A stretch of 64,000 nt of DNA from Ornithodoros turicata (Eukaryota > Arthropoda > Arachnida > Ixodida > Argasidae), in contig NC_088203.1 in assembly GCF_037126465.1 (NCBI RefSeq), positions 102,610,668 to 102,674,667 of the forward strand, written 5' to 3'. Under the pieces are notes generated by a model that did no database searches, was not told the origin of the DNA, and saw only the letters and a program-made list of their open reading frames with translations. A program made the translations under genes and the position numbers. Positions 13,253 through 25,200 of the stretch are shown here, one piece after another. Numbering within the stretch: position 1 is the first letter of the stretch; every line of letters starts with the position of its first letter.

Positions 13253-14278
13253 CTGCGGAGAATAGAGGTGCAATAATTTGAATTATTTTCTAGCGATGCC
13301 CTGCTCACCTGGTCTTTAAAACACTATTGTGCTCATTTCTAGCTACGAACGATTGACTGCTGGGCGTCATTCCCACAAATGCACTGAGAACATCATACCA
13401 AACAGCGCTACTGAAAAGATGAACGAACCCGATGACATAGCCAGCAGCCTGTATTAGTTGTTCCGATATTCGAAAATGTCCGACGTCTCGTCTCGAAATT
13501 CACTAAAAACTGCGAAAGTGACACCAAAGACATAAATATTCATGACTGCAGCGGGTGACAGGAAGTGTGCCTCATGCAACATGCATTTAGTATACCAATA
13601 TTCGTGCCTGTCCCGATTTGGTGTTCGTTCAAGCGAAAAGCACGTCACTTGAACACGAGCGTCGAACAGAAACAACGAAGCCAGCGAAACGTTTTGTTTT
13701 TTGCCATTGAGCAAAATTTTCCAGATGTGTGCTAGAAACGGCAACCTTGGAACAAAAACAAACGCACATCCTGAGTCCAAGGAAAACTCGCACATGTATT
13801 AATGAACTTCAGCTCAGTTTTGTACTTTCTCCTGCGCTTGAAACGTCGAAACTTCGATATACCTAATTTTTCTTGCATTTCAAGCGTAATTTGGGTACCA
13901 ATGACTGTTTCTGCCAAAGTTTACGTACTTTTTCATGCCCGCCTCTCCATCACAAATCCCGACGGACCGCCATGCAGACAACTTTTGAGTTTCCGGCGTT
14001 TCCGGTGTGTGCAGCGCCGCACTTTTTGATGCTTTTCGTTAAAAATAGTAAAATCTAAAATAAATAATGCGGTAGATATCTGTGTAACAACAATGCTCAA
14101 CAGGGGTTTAATTATATATATGTACAATTTTTATATTGAACCAATGAACCCCAACGCACCCCGTTTATGCAGAGCTAGGAGAATCCGACACTAGCCAATC
14201 CAGTTGGCACATAAAAGGAATTTTCTCGGCGCTTTGTCATCGAACCACGAGGCGTGGACAAACACCGGTAATATCACC
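13253..14278. promoter_or_regulatory. Divergent intergenic region between the TNFAIP8-like gene and CCT8
   Basis: About 1 kb between the first TNFAIP8-like exon seen (minus) and the CCT8 start (plus). It must hold the CCT8 promoter and probably the 5' UTR exon and promoter of the TNFAIP8-like gene. I found no clear TATA box with initiator; the role follows from position only. Confidence 0.4.
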
Positions 14279-15934
14279 ATGAGTACTATGTCATTGCGAG
14301 GACCTTCCCTTTCAAACTTCTTGAAAGAAGGCTCGAGACATTACCAAGGAGTTGAGGAAGCCGTATTTCGCTGCATCGAGGCATGCGGCCAGCTTGCTCG
14401 CACCGTGTCCTCCGCCTACGGGCCAAATGGGCTCAACAAAATGGTAATCAACCACCTGGAGAAGCTTTTTGTCACAAACGACGCTTCAACCGTCATCAGC
14501 CAGCTCGACGTGCAGCATCCAGCGGCCAAGCTCCTGGTGATGGCATCGCAGATGCAAGAAAAAGAGGTAGGCGATGGTACGAATTTTGTTGTAATGTTCG
14601 CTGGTGCGCTGCTTGGAAACTCCGAAGATCTGATCCGAACGGGGCTCACTCCTGTGGAGGTTGTCGAGGGTTACGAACTGGCGCTGAAGAAAACGTTGGA
14701 GATCCTTCCAAATCTGACGGCGTACGAAATCAAAGACACTCATCACGACGTACAGGTCATGAAGGGAGTCCGCACCGCTATCATGAGCAAGCAACTCGGC
14801 CAGGAAGACTTTCTTGCAGATCTAGTTGTTAAAGCCTGCATTAGCATTTACCCCGAAAAGTCTGCATCATTTAATGTCGACAACGTCCGCGTTTGCAAGA
14901 TCCTGGGCTCTGGCGTCGAGAAGTCGTGCGTCATCCAAGGCATGGTCTTCAAACGACAGATCGAAGGCGACGTGACGAAGGCGAAAGACGCAAAGGTTGC
15001 TGTTTATACATGCGCTGTGGATTCCATGCAAACGGAAACTAAAGGAACTGTTCTCATCAAGACTGCCAGCGAGCTAAGGAACTTCTCGCGCGGCGAAGAG
15101 AATCTTCTGGAGTCTCAAATCAAAGCCATCGCCGACGCCGGAGCCAAGGTGGTCGTGTCTGGTGGTAAAATTGGTGACATGGCGCTACACTACCTCAACA
15201 AGTACGGCATCATGGCGGTCCGACTCATGTCCAAGTTTGACGTTCGTCGCGTCTGCCGTGTAGTGGGTGCCACCCCGCTTCCCAAGTTGACGGCCCCTAC
15301 TCCCGAAGACCTTGGTCTGTGTGACTCTGTCTACGTGGACGAAATTGGAGAGACGCCCGTAATTGTTTTCAGGCAGGAGGGTCAGGAGTCTCGCATCGCG
15401 ACCATCGTCGTTCGAGGTTCCACTGACAGCCTGATGGATGATATCGAACGTGCAATCGACGACGGTGTCAACGCCTTCAAAGCAATCACTCGGGACGGTC
15501 GACTTGTACCAGGAGCAGGCGCAACGGAGATGGAGCTTGCCTGTGAAGTCACCTCCTATGCTGAAACTTTACCAGGCCTCGAGCAGTATGCTGTCAAGAA
15601 GTTTGCTGAAGCTCTCGAGTGCGTTCCAAAAGCACTCGTGGAGAACGCCGGTGTTGGGCGACCAATGGATGTTCTGTCTAAGCTCTACGCTGCACATAAC
15701 GAAGGGAAGAAGTACTTTGGTTTTGACATTGAACCGGAACAGGTTTCAGGGGGAACAAAGGATGCCGTTGAAGCCGGTGTGTTGGACTTGTACCTAACAA
15801 AGTTCTGGGGGCTTCAGTACGCTACTCGTGCAGCTACGACAGTACTGAAGGTGGATCAAATCATCATGTCAAAACCAGCAGGAGGGCCAAAGGCACCAAA
15901 GCAGGCAGGTGGTGACTGGGATGAAGATAAATGA
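14279..15934 (+). CDS. CCT8: CCT8, T-complex protein 1 subunit theta, intronless
   Basis: A subunit of the cytosolic TRiC/CCT chaperonin, which folds actin, tubulin and other proteins using ATP. The open frame continues upstream to a TTG codon at 14204, but the first ATG is at 14279 in good context (atcaccATGa), giving 551 residues against about 548 for animal CCT8. The start is MSTMSLRGPSLSNFLKEG. ATP-site motifs are visible: GPNG (residues 48-51), NDAST (67-71), GDGTN (98-102) and GAGATE (about 411-416). The C terminus is acidic (DWDEDK). The frame is unbroken over the full length and codon third positions are GC-rich, so it looks functional. An AATAAA follows at about 16033. There is no intron, unlike CCT8 of most animals, and no poly(A) tail after the 3' UTR, so a recent processed copy is not evident. 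Confidence 0.97.
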   Translation: MSTMSLRGPSLSNFLKEGSRHYQGVEEAVFRCIEACGQLARTVSSAYGPNGLNKMVINHLEKLFVTNDASTVISQLDVQHPAAKLLVMASQMQEKEVGDGTNFVVMFAGALLGNSEDLIRTGLTPVEVVEGYELALKKTLEILPNLTAYEIKDTHHDVQVMKGVRTAIMSKQLGQEDFLADLVVKACISIYPEKSASFNVDNVRVCKILGSGVEKSCVIQGMVFKRQIEGDVTKAKDAKVAVYTCAVDSMQTETKGTVLIKTASELRNFSRGEENLLESQIKAIADAGAKVVVSGGKIGDMALHYLNKYGIMAVRLMSKFDVRRVCRVVGATPLPKLTAPTPEDLGLCDSVYVDEIGETPVIVFRQEGQESRIATIVVRGSTDSLMDDIERAIDDGVNAFKAITRDGRLVPGAGATEMELACEVTSYAETLPGLEQYAVKKFAEALECVPKALVENAGVGRPMDVLSKLYAAHNEGKKYFGFDIEPEQVSGGTKDAVEAGVLDLYLTKFWGLQYATRAATTVLKVDQIIMSKPAGGPKAPKQAGGDWDEDK

Positions 15935-16029
15935 AGCGGGACATTGAAGTTATGTGGGATTTCGTTGCCTGTCATCTCGTACACTACACATCACATTTGT
16001 TTCTTTTTCAAGTGCTTGGAACCATATAT

Positions 16030-16040
16030 TGGAATAAATT
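16030..16040 (+). terminator. Probable CCT8 polyadenylation signal
   Basis: An AATAAA hexamer lies about 100 bases after the CCT8 stop and is followed by a T/G-rich stretch (tttgtttgatagttttgtg). Confidence 0.6.
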
Positions 16041-17176
16041 AAGCTTTGTTTGATAGTTTTGTGCATCTTTTGGAAGAGGCAAATGACGTGGAAACACTTC
16101 TGCTTATGTTGGTGGAAAATATAATAGGGGAGAGAGTTCTATAGCTATGCTCTGATCTGGTCATAGCTTATATAAACTAAAAGCCAAGGTGTAGACCTCT
16201 AGAAGCATGAAGAATCCTTGGGGGGAGTTGTAACTAGGGCCCCCGAAATGGCTTCATCCATGGTCATGCATAAAGGCTGTTGACCTGCAATGGAGTCCTT
16301 TCACGAAAACATTAGTACTGGCGCTAAGCGTTCTCGGATGCCATAGGGTACGCAGTGCGGGTACCTCGATACTAGCTCCCTCTTCATACACAGAGGGAGC
16401 TAGTATTAAGGCACCCTAGAATGCGATTTCTTTGAGCGCCTCTACTTTGGGGATTCCATTTGCAAGGGCACGTTTCCTTTCCTATCTAACCTACCTCAGA
16501 CCTGCCATAGGATGGAATTCTTGCTTAGATCACGCAAGCCGTGTAAGAAATTGGCGTTTTGCGGAACCATGGGGTAAGTTTGTAGAAGGATGAAAGGTGT
16601 AACTGATTGAGGATTCACGGACTTGTGCTGCCTATTCAATGTGGAGACGGTTTTACAGAAGTGTTCCCCCAAATCATGTGTTATACACTAACTCTGTGAA
16701 ACCTTACTTTCCCCAAGTTCTTAGTCTAAAACCGGACGCACGTGCCATTCGAAAGCAAAGTCGATAAGTCGTTAACGCTTGTCGGGCCCCAAGCGACGTC
16801 TACCTGAACAATCCAGAGCTCAGTTATGAAACTTGCGCCAGTCGAAAGATTGCAGTCTTCCCAGAGACGGAGATAGGCATGAATGGGACAGAAGTTATTG
16901 GCCCTCAACAAAAGGGAGCTCAAGCTCCCTCAGATTCGATTCCCTACGTTCCTACTCCATAGACTTCATATGTCGCATCTGCAAAGAAGCCGACCGAAAC
17001 GACATGCTGGAATCGTGGCTGCTCATGGTCATACCGGCCAAAAGGTGCTAACATGCTGCGGATTTTGAGTGTTGCAATTCGATCTCTGACATCCCGGTAT
17101 ACTTCGCCTAGTCTTTAAATGGTCAAGGAAGCGTCCTACACGTCATGTGCAGCTCATTCGTTATGTGATGTGTCTC
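16041..17176. other. Intergenic region downstream of CCT8, one small hairpin
   Basis: No gene recognised. A short inverted repeat at about 16371-16413 pairs 'actagctccctc' with 'gagggagctagt' around a roughly 14-base loop. Confidence 0.5.
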
Positions 17177-18140
17177 TTAAAGGAGCAGTCTAGAGGCCCA
17201 CAACTTTGTTTCTGTTTTTGGTCAGTATGGAATGTTAGGCGGCCGAAAACAGTTTTCCCACAATTAGTGCAACCGTAGCTAAATTGGGACGCCTGCAATA
17301 GCTCCCCGAACCTCCCGCGCGCGAAACACCCTCCTTCGCCTTCACGATAGGCACGTGATGAACGGCACCACACACGTCACTATGTGACGCAAGTGGTGAG
17401 GACGCTCCTCATTAGACTTGGGATCACATGATCGAGGTGAGCAACATCGCCCAAGTCGGAGCGTCTGCTACCGCTTCGGAGACGCCATGCGTTCTCCGGC
17501 TTCGTGATGTCCGAAACGGAGGGTTTGAAGGTTGTCCACGACACAACCACGATTTTTTGGGACCGCAGGCACGACGGGAAGAACGAGTGGTGCAGCCCGA
17601 AATTAACTGCGTTTGTACAGCAAAGTCCCCGTGCTTCTCGACAGTGTGCAGCCTGTCCGACAGTTTTCACCGCGCAGTTGGTTCAGTGGCTAACAGGTGG
17701 CGCCACAATACCGCCGCCATCGCTAGCTTTCTGCTGCTGTGAATTCTGAGATTGCACAGAAGCCACGGATATATTACTCTTGTGATGGTAATCTTATTTT
17801 CTCAGGCTGCGTATATGCTTCTTTTTTTAAGAAAACGTGATATAAATCATATAAATAATAGAAGTCAACAAGAAGCAGCTCGCAATGTTCGTAGCAGACG
17901 GTTTTTCGTTTTTCCTACGAACGAATGAGGGGCTCTCTACCACGAACGTCACACTAGAGTGGGTGTGGTCTGCAGTTGGAGCGCTCCGGCCTGGCACCGC
18001 GGCAGCGATTTTCCAAATTAATTGCACCATGGTGATACAACTTTGGACAGAAATATTTTGTGGGAATGCTTTTCACGTACTGCTTTACAAGATGACAGCA
18101 GTTTTGGGCAATGTTAGATACCACTTTAATGCTCCTTTAA
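17177..18140. mobile_element. Candidate TTAA-ended inverted-repeat element, about 960 bp
   Basis: The left end 'ttaaaggagcag' and right end 'gctcctttaa' are inverted. A similar 'cattaaagtgctcct' fragment occurs at about 43635. I see no transposase. The boundary is supported by the ends only. Confidence 0.45.
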
Positions 18141-18354
18141 GCGCACTGACGAAGAACCATATAATGACGGGAGTTAACGGGCAACTTCAGAAATATACCG
18201 TCACTTCGATGCCGCCTATGCTCTACTAGTACAGAAACCATTAACCACGTCCTCATTGTACGTCCCACGTGGCACGTGCAACGAAGCGAGCAAGCACAAG
18301 TGAGAAATAGCCGAACATTGGCTAGTGGTCGGAATTTGGTCGGCATGCGACTTA

Positions 18355-18404
18355 GTCGGTCACTGCACATTGGACCGACGTCGGTCCAATGTGCAGTGAC
18401 CGAC
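18355..18404. repeat. Perfect 50-bp palindrome with no spacer
   Basis: The left half begins 'gtcggtcactgcac' and the right half ends 'gtgcagtgaccgac'; the centre reads 'gaccgacgtcggtc'. Every base pairs. Confidence 0.95.
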
Positions 18405-18474
18405 TGGTGCAGTGACCGAGTGGTGGTTGGCGAACGACCTTAGGGTCGAGTACGTTGTGCGAATGTTGCGGCCA

Positions 18475-18645
18475 TACTATTGATTTGTTAAAATTCAGCG
18501 TTAGTGCCGCGAAGCGGTTGGGGCGATAAGCGGCGTACAAATGTGGACGGATGGAGAGAGTACAGGAGGAAGGAGTGGAGGTAAGTGTGCGCCCTGGGCC
18601 GACTTCATGGGGAACTGCGCCGACACACAGCACGCCGGCGGTAGA
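18475..18645 (-). mobile_element. SINE tail, minus strand
   Basis: Read on the minus strand it has the same body as the SINE at 50815-51110: 'gcgcagttccccatgaagt', 'ggcccagggcgcac', 'gtacgccgct' and 'cgcttcgcggc'. The tRNA-like head is missing here. Confidence 0.7.
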
Positions 18646-19112
18646 GTACCTAGGGTAATTAAAGCGAAATTACAGGGTAACTGAGGCTAATTATTTCTTT
18701 TTTTTTCTCGTGGGACGCTTTAGGTACATAATCCGATTTGTCGCATAACATCAAACCTGCTGCGATCCAAATCTGTAATCGTTTCACGATATCCCTCGTA
18801 CTGAACGCTTGTACAGCTCCCGTCAACCTTAACAATAACACTGGAAACAGTTCGGTCTCTTTTCCGCCACCCTTGGGTGCACTGGGGGAGTGTTATTTAA
18901 ACAAAATCCTTGCTTCAAACTAACAGAATAATTTTGTTCAAGTATGACTTCCTCGTGACCCCAAGGGTTGCTGTAGTCGCGCGACGAGACTATGGCGGGC
19001 TAGCCCGCCATAACGAGACCATATGTTTTCTCATGTTACTATTAAGGTTGACGGGAGCTGTACCACCGTCCACATCGTGATGGACAGTAAGCGCACGCTG
19101 TCCCGCTGTTGT

Positions 19113-19206
19113 GGCAACATTAGCTCGAGGCCACGAGAAACGTCCAGACAAGAAGTGTAAGAAGAAGCAGGAGCAGAAGAAGAACGTCCAGACGTCAGTG
19201 AGAGAC
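19113..19206 (+). other. Conserved basic segment upstream of the semaphorin A ATG, possible extra N-terminal coding sequence
   Basis: The frame of the ATG at 19207 is open back to 19081 and encodes a very basic stretch (KRPDKKCKKKQEQKKN). The same frame is kept in gene B despite a 3-nt indel (CKKK against WKK). A 1-nt indel between the copies lies just upstream, beside an AG in both ('cattag' in A, 'catag' in B). This pattern fits an exon starting at about 19123 that joins to an unseen upstream exon. It is not proven. Confidence 0.4.
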
Positions 19207-22200
19207 ATGGAGTCGGAAAGGGCCCTAATCGTGTCCGAACCGCATCCCGGAGGAGCAGCCCATGAGGGCGAATCGGAGGAAACAACTCGGATCCTTACCG
19301 CTGCAGCTCTGTTAGGATTCGCCGTAGTTGCAGGTTGCGTTGCGATTATCGTTTGGGGACGCCGGCCGGATGAGCTACCCACAGGATCCACAGTGCCAAT
19401 TCCATCGTCGACTATGTCAGGTAGCGCTATACACTTATGCTTGAAAAAAAAAAAAAAGAAAAGTTCGGAATGCGGAGTTTGTGTCGCATCATAAGTGACT
19501 CGTGAATCAGTGAGTTATCAAGATGGGTACTATGGATAATACAGGGTCGGTATCACCTAACGTGGTAATAAATAATTCGGATGTACTATAGCAATGGGAC
19601 CGATTTCCGCCATCTTTAGTCAGGCACAGTCTCATGCCCGCACCGCCTAGTGTGTGCCCCAATTATGTGTAACCTAGCCTGACCTAACCTAACTAAAATG
19701 CGCTTACCTGACCTAACCCAAGGCTCATGCGTTTCCCAAGATCACCCATTCGAAGCCGTTAGGCTTTGCGTGGTCGTGTTTTTCTGTGGTTCAAATGGTG
19801 TTAATGAAATGCATATAAAAGAGGTTCCAGACCACATGACTCGGTATATGGCCTTCTCTCACTTCCATGCATTATTTCACTTTTAGACACACTAACCAAC
19901 TTTTAAAAGCCACCAGTCCCACTGCTATAGGGTTCATTGACTGACGTTGCCTCGCCGCCATATACTGTGTGCCCCTCGAAGTTACGTTCCCGCATTCGTT
20001 GGCTGCCATATGCTTTTTGGGTGACTATTAACACCGAAAACATGGAAATTGTTTCGATATTCTACAAATCACACAGCACAATAACTTTGAAACACCAAAT
20101 ATACGGTGAGTACGGTACCTACGATACCGGTACCTACGATACGATACGGTACCTACAGGCGGTACGTAGGTGCCTACGTAGCGGTACGTAGGTACCTACG
20201 GTACCTACGTACGACGGTGAGTACGATATGGGTAGCGGCTTGGATGGGACCTACAATATGGCGGCCGATGCAGCACATCTGCCAGCAAGCGATAGTGGCG
20301 GTCTCCTGCGGATGACGTCATGTGAATAAATCCCCAAAAATTGTAACAGGCGACGTACTCGCCGCATTATTGAGATACTTTCGGTAATCACCTTCTGGAA
20401 ACTTTTGCCACCATCAAGGAAGGCTTTTTCAACGCAAAAATATTCCAAAATCCAGGAGAGCACATGACTGACAACGAGAAGAATCTATACACTGGATTGA
20501 TACAACAGAAAATAATTTACTACTGACGTTTCGTCTTTAATACACTCTTAAAAATAAACTTCACCACATAGCACGCTCCTAGCCAACTATCGTCCCGAAT
20601 GACAATGTTCTCGCCACTGATTTGTTGAAAACGGGAGGCGGAGCCTATTCTGTGCCGTGCATAATGGCACAAAATAGGCGGCTCCGCCTCCCGTTTTCAA
20701 CAAATCAGTGGCGAGAACGTTGTCATTCGTGACGATGGTTGGCTAGGAGCGTGCTATGTGGTGAAGTTCATTTTTAAGAGTGTACGGGAGACATACTCAG
20801 TGAGAAGCACAGAGGCGAACACAACCAACGGAGAAGCACAGTCTTAAAAAAGAACTTCACCGCATAGCACGCTCCTAGCCAACCATCTCGAATGATATCG
20901 TTGTCTGCCCTGATTTGTTGAGAACGGGAGGCGTACGCCTTTTCTGTGTACACTTATGTTGTTCATAATTGTCGCAGAAAAGGCGTACTCCTCCCGTTTT
21001 CAAGAAATCAGGGCAGATAACGATATCATTCGAGATGATGGTTGGCTACGAGCGTGCGATGCGATGAAGTTCATTTTTAAGAGTGCAGGTCAGAGAACAG
21101 CATGGGGAGAGTGCCGCGGGTGCCTCGAGGGGGTGCCTCGAATGTGCCACGATTCGAGCTGTTTTCTACACTCTTAAAAATGAACTTCACCACATAGCAC
21201 GCTCCTAGCCAACCATCGTCCCGAATGACAACGTTCTCGCCCCTGATTTGTTGAAAACGGGAGGCGGAGCCTATTCTGTGGCCATTATGCACGGCACAAA
21301 ATAGGCTCCGCCTCCCGTTTTCAACAAATCAGGGGCGAGAACGTTGTCATTCGGGATGATGGTTGGCTAGGAGCGTGCTATGTGGTGAAGTTCATTTTTA
21401 AGGGTGTAGGACCACATCTTTGTTCTCTGGCCAGGGTCACTGCATTGGGAAAACGGAAGGAATGTTCCGTTGTCCAACAATGATCGGTAAGCTCAGTCTT
21501 GAACCGTGTTATCGTTGCTCTAGACAATTTTTAATTGCGGGATTTTTTTTTCGATTAAACTTTGAAAATTGCCAAGCGATCCTGACCTTTTTTTTTACAG
21601 GAATATGAAGTCCTCCACGGATGAACAGAGCCCCAAATAAAAACTATGCACATTATCCCAACAGATACAGAGGAAAAAAAAGAAGACCGCACTGGAGATG
21701 CGGGGAGAGAAGGAAGTGTTCCAGCCTCTTGTTTTACCTTTCTTTTTCCCGCTTTGACCATGATGCTGGTGACAACTATCTTATCACAAAGAAAACAAAA
21801 CAACCGTATAATCACAAAGCAGGGAAAAAGGCGGGGACATTTCCACCTTTAGCCGCACAATTTGTGCGCCCTTCTTTGCGAACATCAAGCAGGAAGGGCT
21901 AAAGCGGAATTCTTACCATTTTTTCGACTATTTCTGTTGCGATTCTGTTTCGCATTGTTTTTTTTTTTGTTGCGTCTACGGTTATCCGTGTAGGACTCCA
22001 TATTGCCGAACAAGAAAAGAGGTTCGCTTGTCAACTTTCAAAGTTCAAATGAAAAAAATAAATAAATTCCCCTCAATTGAAAATTATCCAAACCTTCCTA
22101 AATGGCAGCAAAATGTCCTCAGAAGGTAATTGCCGAAAGTCCCACAATACTCCGTCGAGTACGTCGCCAGTTAAATTTTTTAAATCACTTTAGGTGAAAC

Positions 22201-25200
22201 GAAACGAGTCGTACACTCTTAAAAGTGAACTTCACCGCATAGCACGCTCCTAGCCAACCATGATCTCGAATGATATCGTTATCTGCCCTGATTTGTTGAA
22301 AACGGGGGCGTACGCCTTTTTTTGTGACACTTATGCTGTTCATAATTGTCTCAAAAAAGGCGTACGCGTCCCGTTTTCAACAAATCGCAGAAGATAACGA
22401 CATCATTCGAGATCATGGTTGGCTAGGAGCGTGCTATGCGGTGAAGTTTTTAAGAGTGTAATAACGGGCCTGGCACAACACGGTTGCATTTCGGTGATTG
22501 GCCGCTGATGGCACAATGTTCAAGCCGTCACCGCCGGTGTCCTGAAGCTATCCCGAGGGCCACCTGTTCTCATGGTACCAGGTGGTGGCCCTGCACACAA
22601 GATTCGCTGTAGGCGTCGCCGTATGAGTTGCGCTTTCGCGAGCGGGTTACGTTATGCTGTTAGTTTGACTTCAACAAACTTTACCGCAAGAGTTATTCAG
22701 CCTCTTTCGGCACAACACCTTCGAAGCCCGATGAGATGTAGCATACGAGTCCAACCCATCCAATACAAAAAGGCTGGAAAACTGGACATATTAACGCAAC
22801 TTGACAAGGGCTGGAGGAGAGAACCGTGCAAGGTGCTAGACTTCCAACCAAAGAATTTATTGACTTGCTGTTTTTATCTATAAATGATTTGACTGGATGT
22901 TAAATGAAATCGTGGATTGCGTGAAATACGTAAGACCCGATTACGTAGAATACAAGGCAATGTGTAACCAATGCATCTTCAACTTGTTACAGTATCACCA
23001 ACGGAACCATCAACAGTTCAGCCCACAAATGTTACTACGGTATCCCCTGGTACACGTCCCATACGTAAGTGCTTCCCTCACAAAGCGTAATAATGATGAT
23101 AATAATATTATGATAATAATAGTAGTAGTAGTAGTACACTCTTAGAAATGAACTTCACCACATAGCCCGCTCCTAGCCAACCATCACTCCGAATGACAAC
23201 GTTCTCGCCTGTGATTTGTTGAAAACGGGAGGAGGAGCCTATTTTGTGCTCATTATGCACGGCACAAAATAGGCTCCTCCTCCCGTTTTCAACAAATCAG
23301 GGGCGAGAACGTTGTCATTCGGTATGATGGTTAGCTAGGAGCGTGCTATGTGGTGAAGTTCATTTTTAAGAGTGTAGTAGCAGTAGCCGCAGTAGTAGTC
23401 TTAGTCTTATTCCTCTTCTTGTTCTTCTCCTCCTTCTCGCTCTTCTTGTTCTTCTCCTCCTTGCTCTTCCTTTTGACATTTAATAGCATCGTCTGGACAT
23501 TAGCTGCCGAATTATCACCAATGCGAGCGATGTTCTACCACCCGTCCACAGCCCATACGCGTGGAACAGTAGTTAATCTATGCATTTTTTTTTTCAGCTG
23601 AATTCCAGCTGAAGATATTTACTTGCAGTCCAACGTATTACAACACATACTACATGGATCGCCGAAGGGGCTTTCTCATTGTCGGTGCCAAGTAAGTTTT
23701 CGTTTATTCCACTTTCTTTCTTTTCCTATCGAAATTATAATTGCAGGGACGCGTTGCACAAGACACCACTGAAGAACATCAACGATACCGTGTGCGGGGT
23801 AAGTTTCGTTTCAAAGTACTTGTATGTGTACAGGGTGGTCCACCAACCATGATAGAAATTAATAGTAAAAAATGTAAGCCCCGTAGAGACATGCGGTCAA
23901 GGGTTCTTTTTTTCTGCCAATATAACTTTTTCCACATATTGGTAACAATTTTGTTTCGTTTCAATGAGCAGAAAGTAAATTTTCCAAGGCAACCTGACGT
24001 TTTCTATGCGGAAATGGGTTCCCCGTGTTCATTTTACTAAGTATGGCACATAATCCCACTCGTAATGCAATGGCAATTGCCGAACGAAATTCGACGAAAA
24101 TCCGTGGAAATGAGCCCTTGGCTCCGCCTGTTTTGTGACGGCTCGTAGTTTGATCGTAAAGCTGCGAGGAAAGGAGGCTACATTGACACGCCACACGAGG
24201 GGGGAGGGGCTTACAAGCCTTTGGGTGATCTCATTTATGATAAGATAGCTCTTATAGCTCTGATTCCCCTACTCACCGCAGGTGTTTCTTCCGTGGGTAA
24301 GGCTTGTAACCTTTTTCTTCCTCGTGTGGCACGTCAATATAACCTCGTTTCTTCGCAGCTTTACGATCAAACTACGAGCCATCAAAAAAAGAGGCGGAGC
24401 CATGGGCTCATTTTCACGGATTTTCGGCGAATTTATTTCGGCAATTGCCATTGCAGTGCGATTATGTGCCATACTGTGTAAAATGACCACGGGGGAACCG
24501 ATTTCCGCAAAGAAAATGTTAGGTTGCCTTGAGAAATTTCGGAGTTCAATTCAAGAAATTAACTTTCCGTCAATTGAAACGAAATAAAAATATTACTAAC
24601 ATGTGGCAATTGGCAGAAAAAATTCCTTGACCGCATGTATATGCGGGGCCAATGTTTTTTACTATGGATTTTTATTATGGTTGGTGGACCTCTTTTATAT
24701 AACTAGCAATATTCAGTTCGTTCCATCTCTATTACGAACAGTTCTAAACAGCTGTGTTCCTGTATTGCATTGTGTGTTGGCTTTGCTGCTCGTATACTGT
24801 GGGGCTCGATGAAGAGCACGTCTAAGATTCCCAGTAAAAAAGGCTTACTGTGTTGCGTTTTTAAGGGTTTAACGAAGTCCGCCGATGCGCCATCCCGTGC
24901 CAGCTGCCTAGGGCAGCACCAAGGGGCAAGTGTACTTTTGCTCATAATAGAAAGGAGTGCAGGAGCAAACTCATCAAATCAGGGAGCAATTAAGAGCTTC
25001 TAAGTTTCTCGTTTTCTCGTCGTATTTTATCTTTATACCGCGGAATTTAATCCTTGTACCATAGAATTTAATCATCCTAGTCATTTCATCCTTGTTTCGC
25101 CGGATTTAATCCTTCTGCCATCACTTTTATTCCTTATACCGTGGGATCTAATCCTCCTTCTGTTTAATCCTCGTGCACCAATTTTAATCATTATGCCGTG

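Noticed and set aside
13732..13917. Minus-strand basic frame upstream of the TNFAIP8-like gene
   Set aside because: No ATG start (begins at TTG), no family match, and no donor of the needed phase found.
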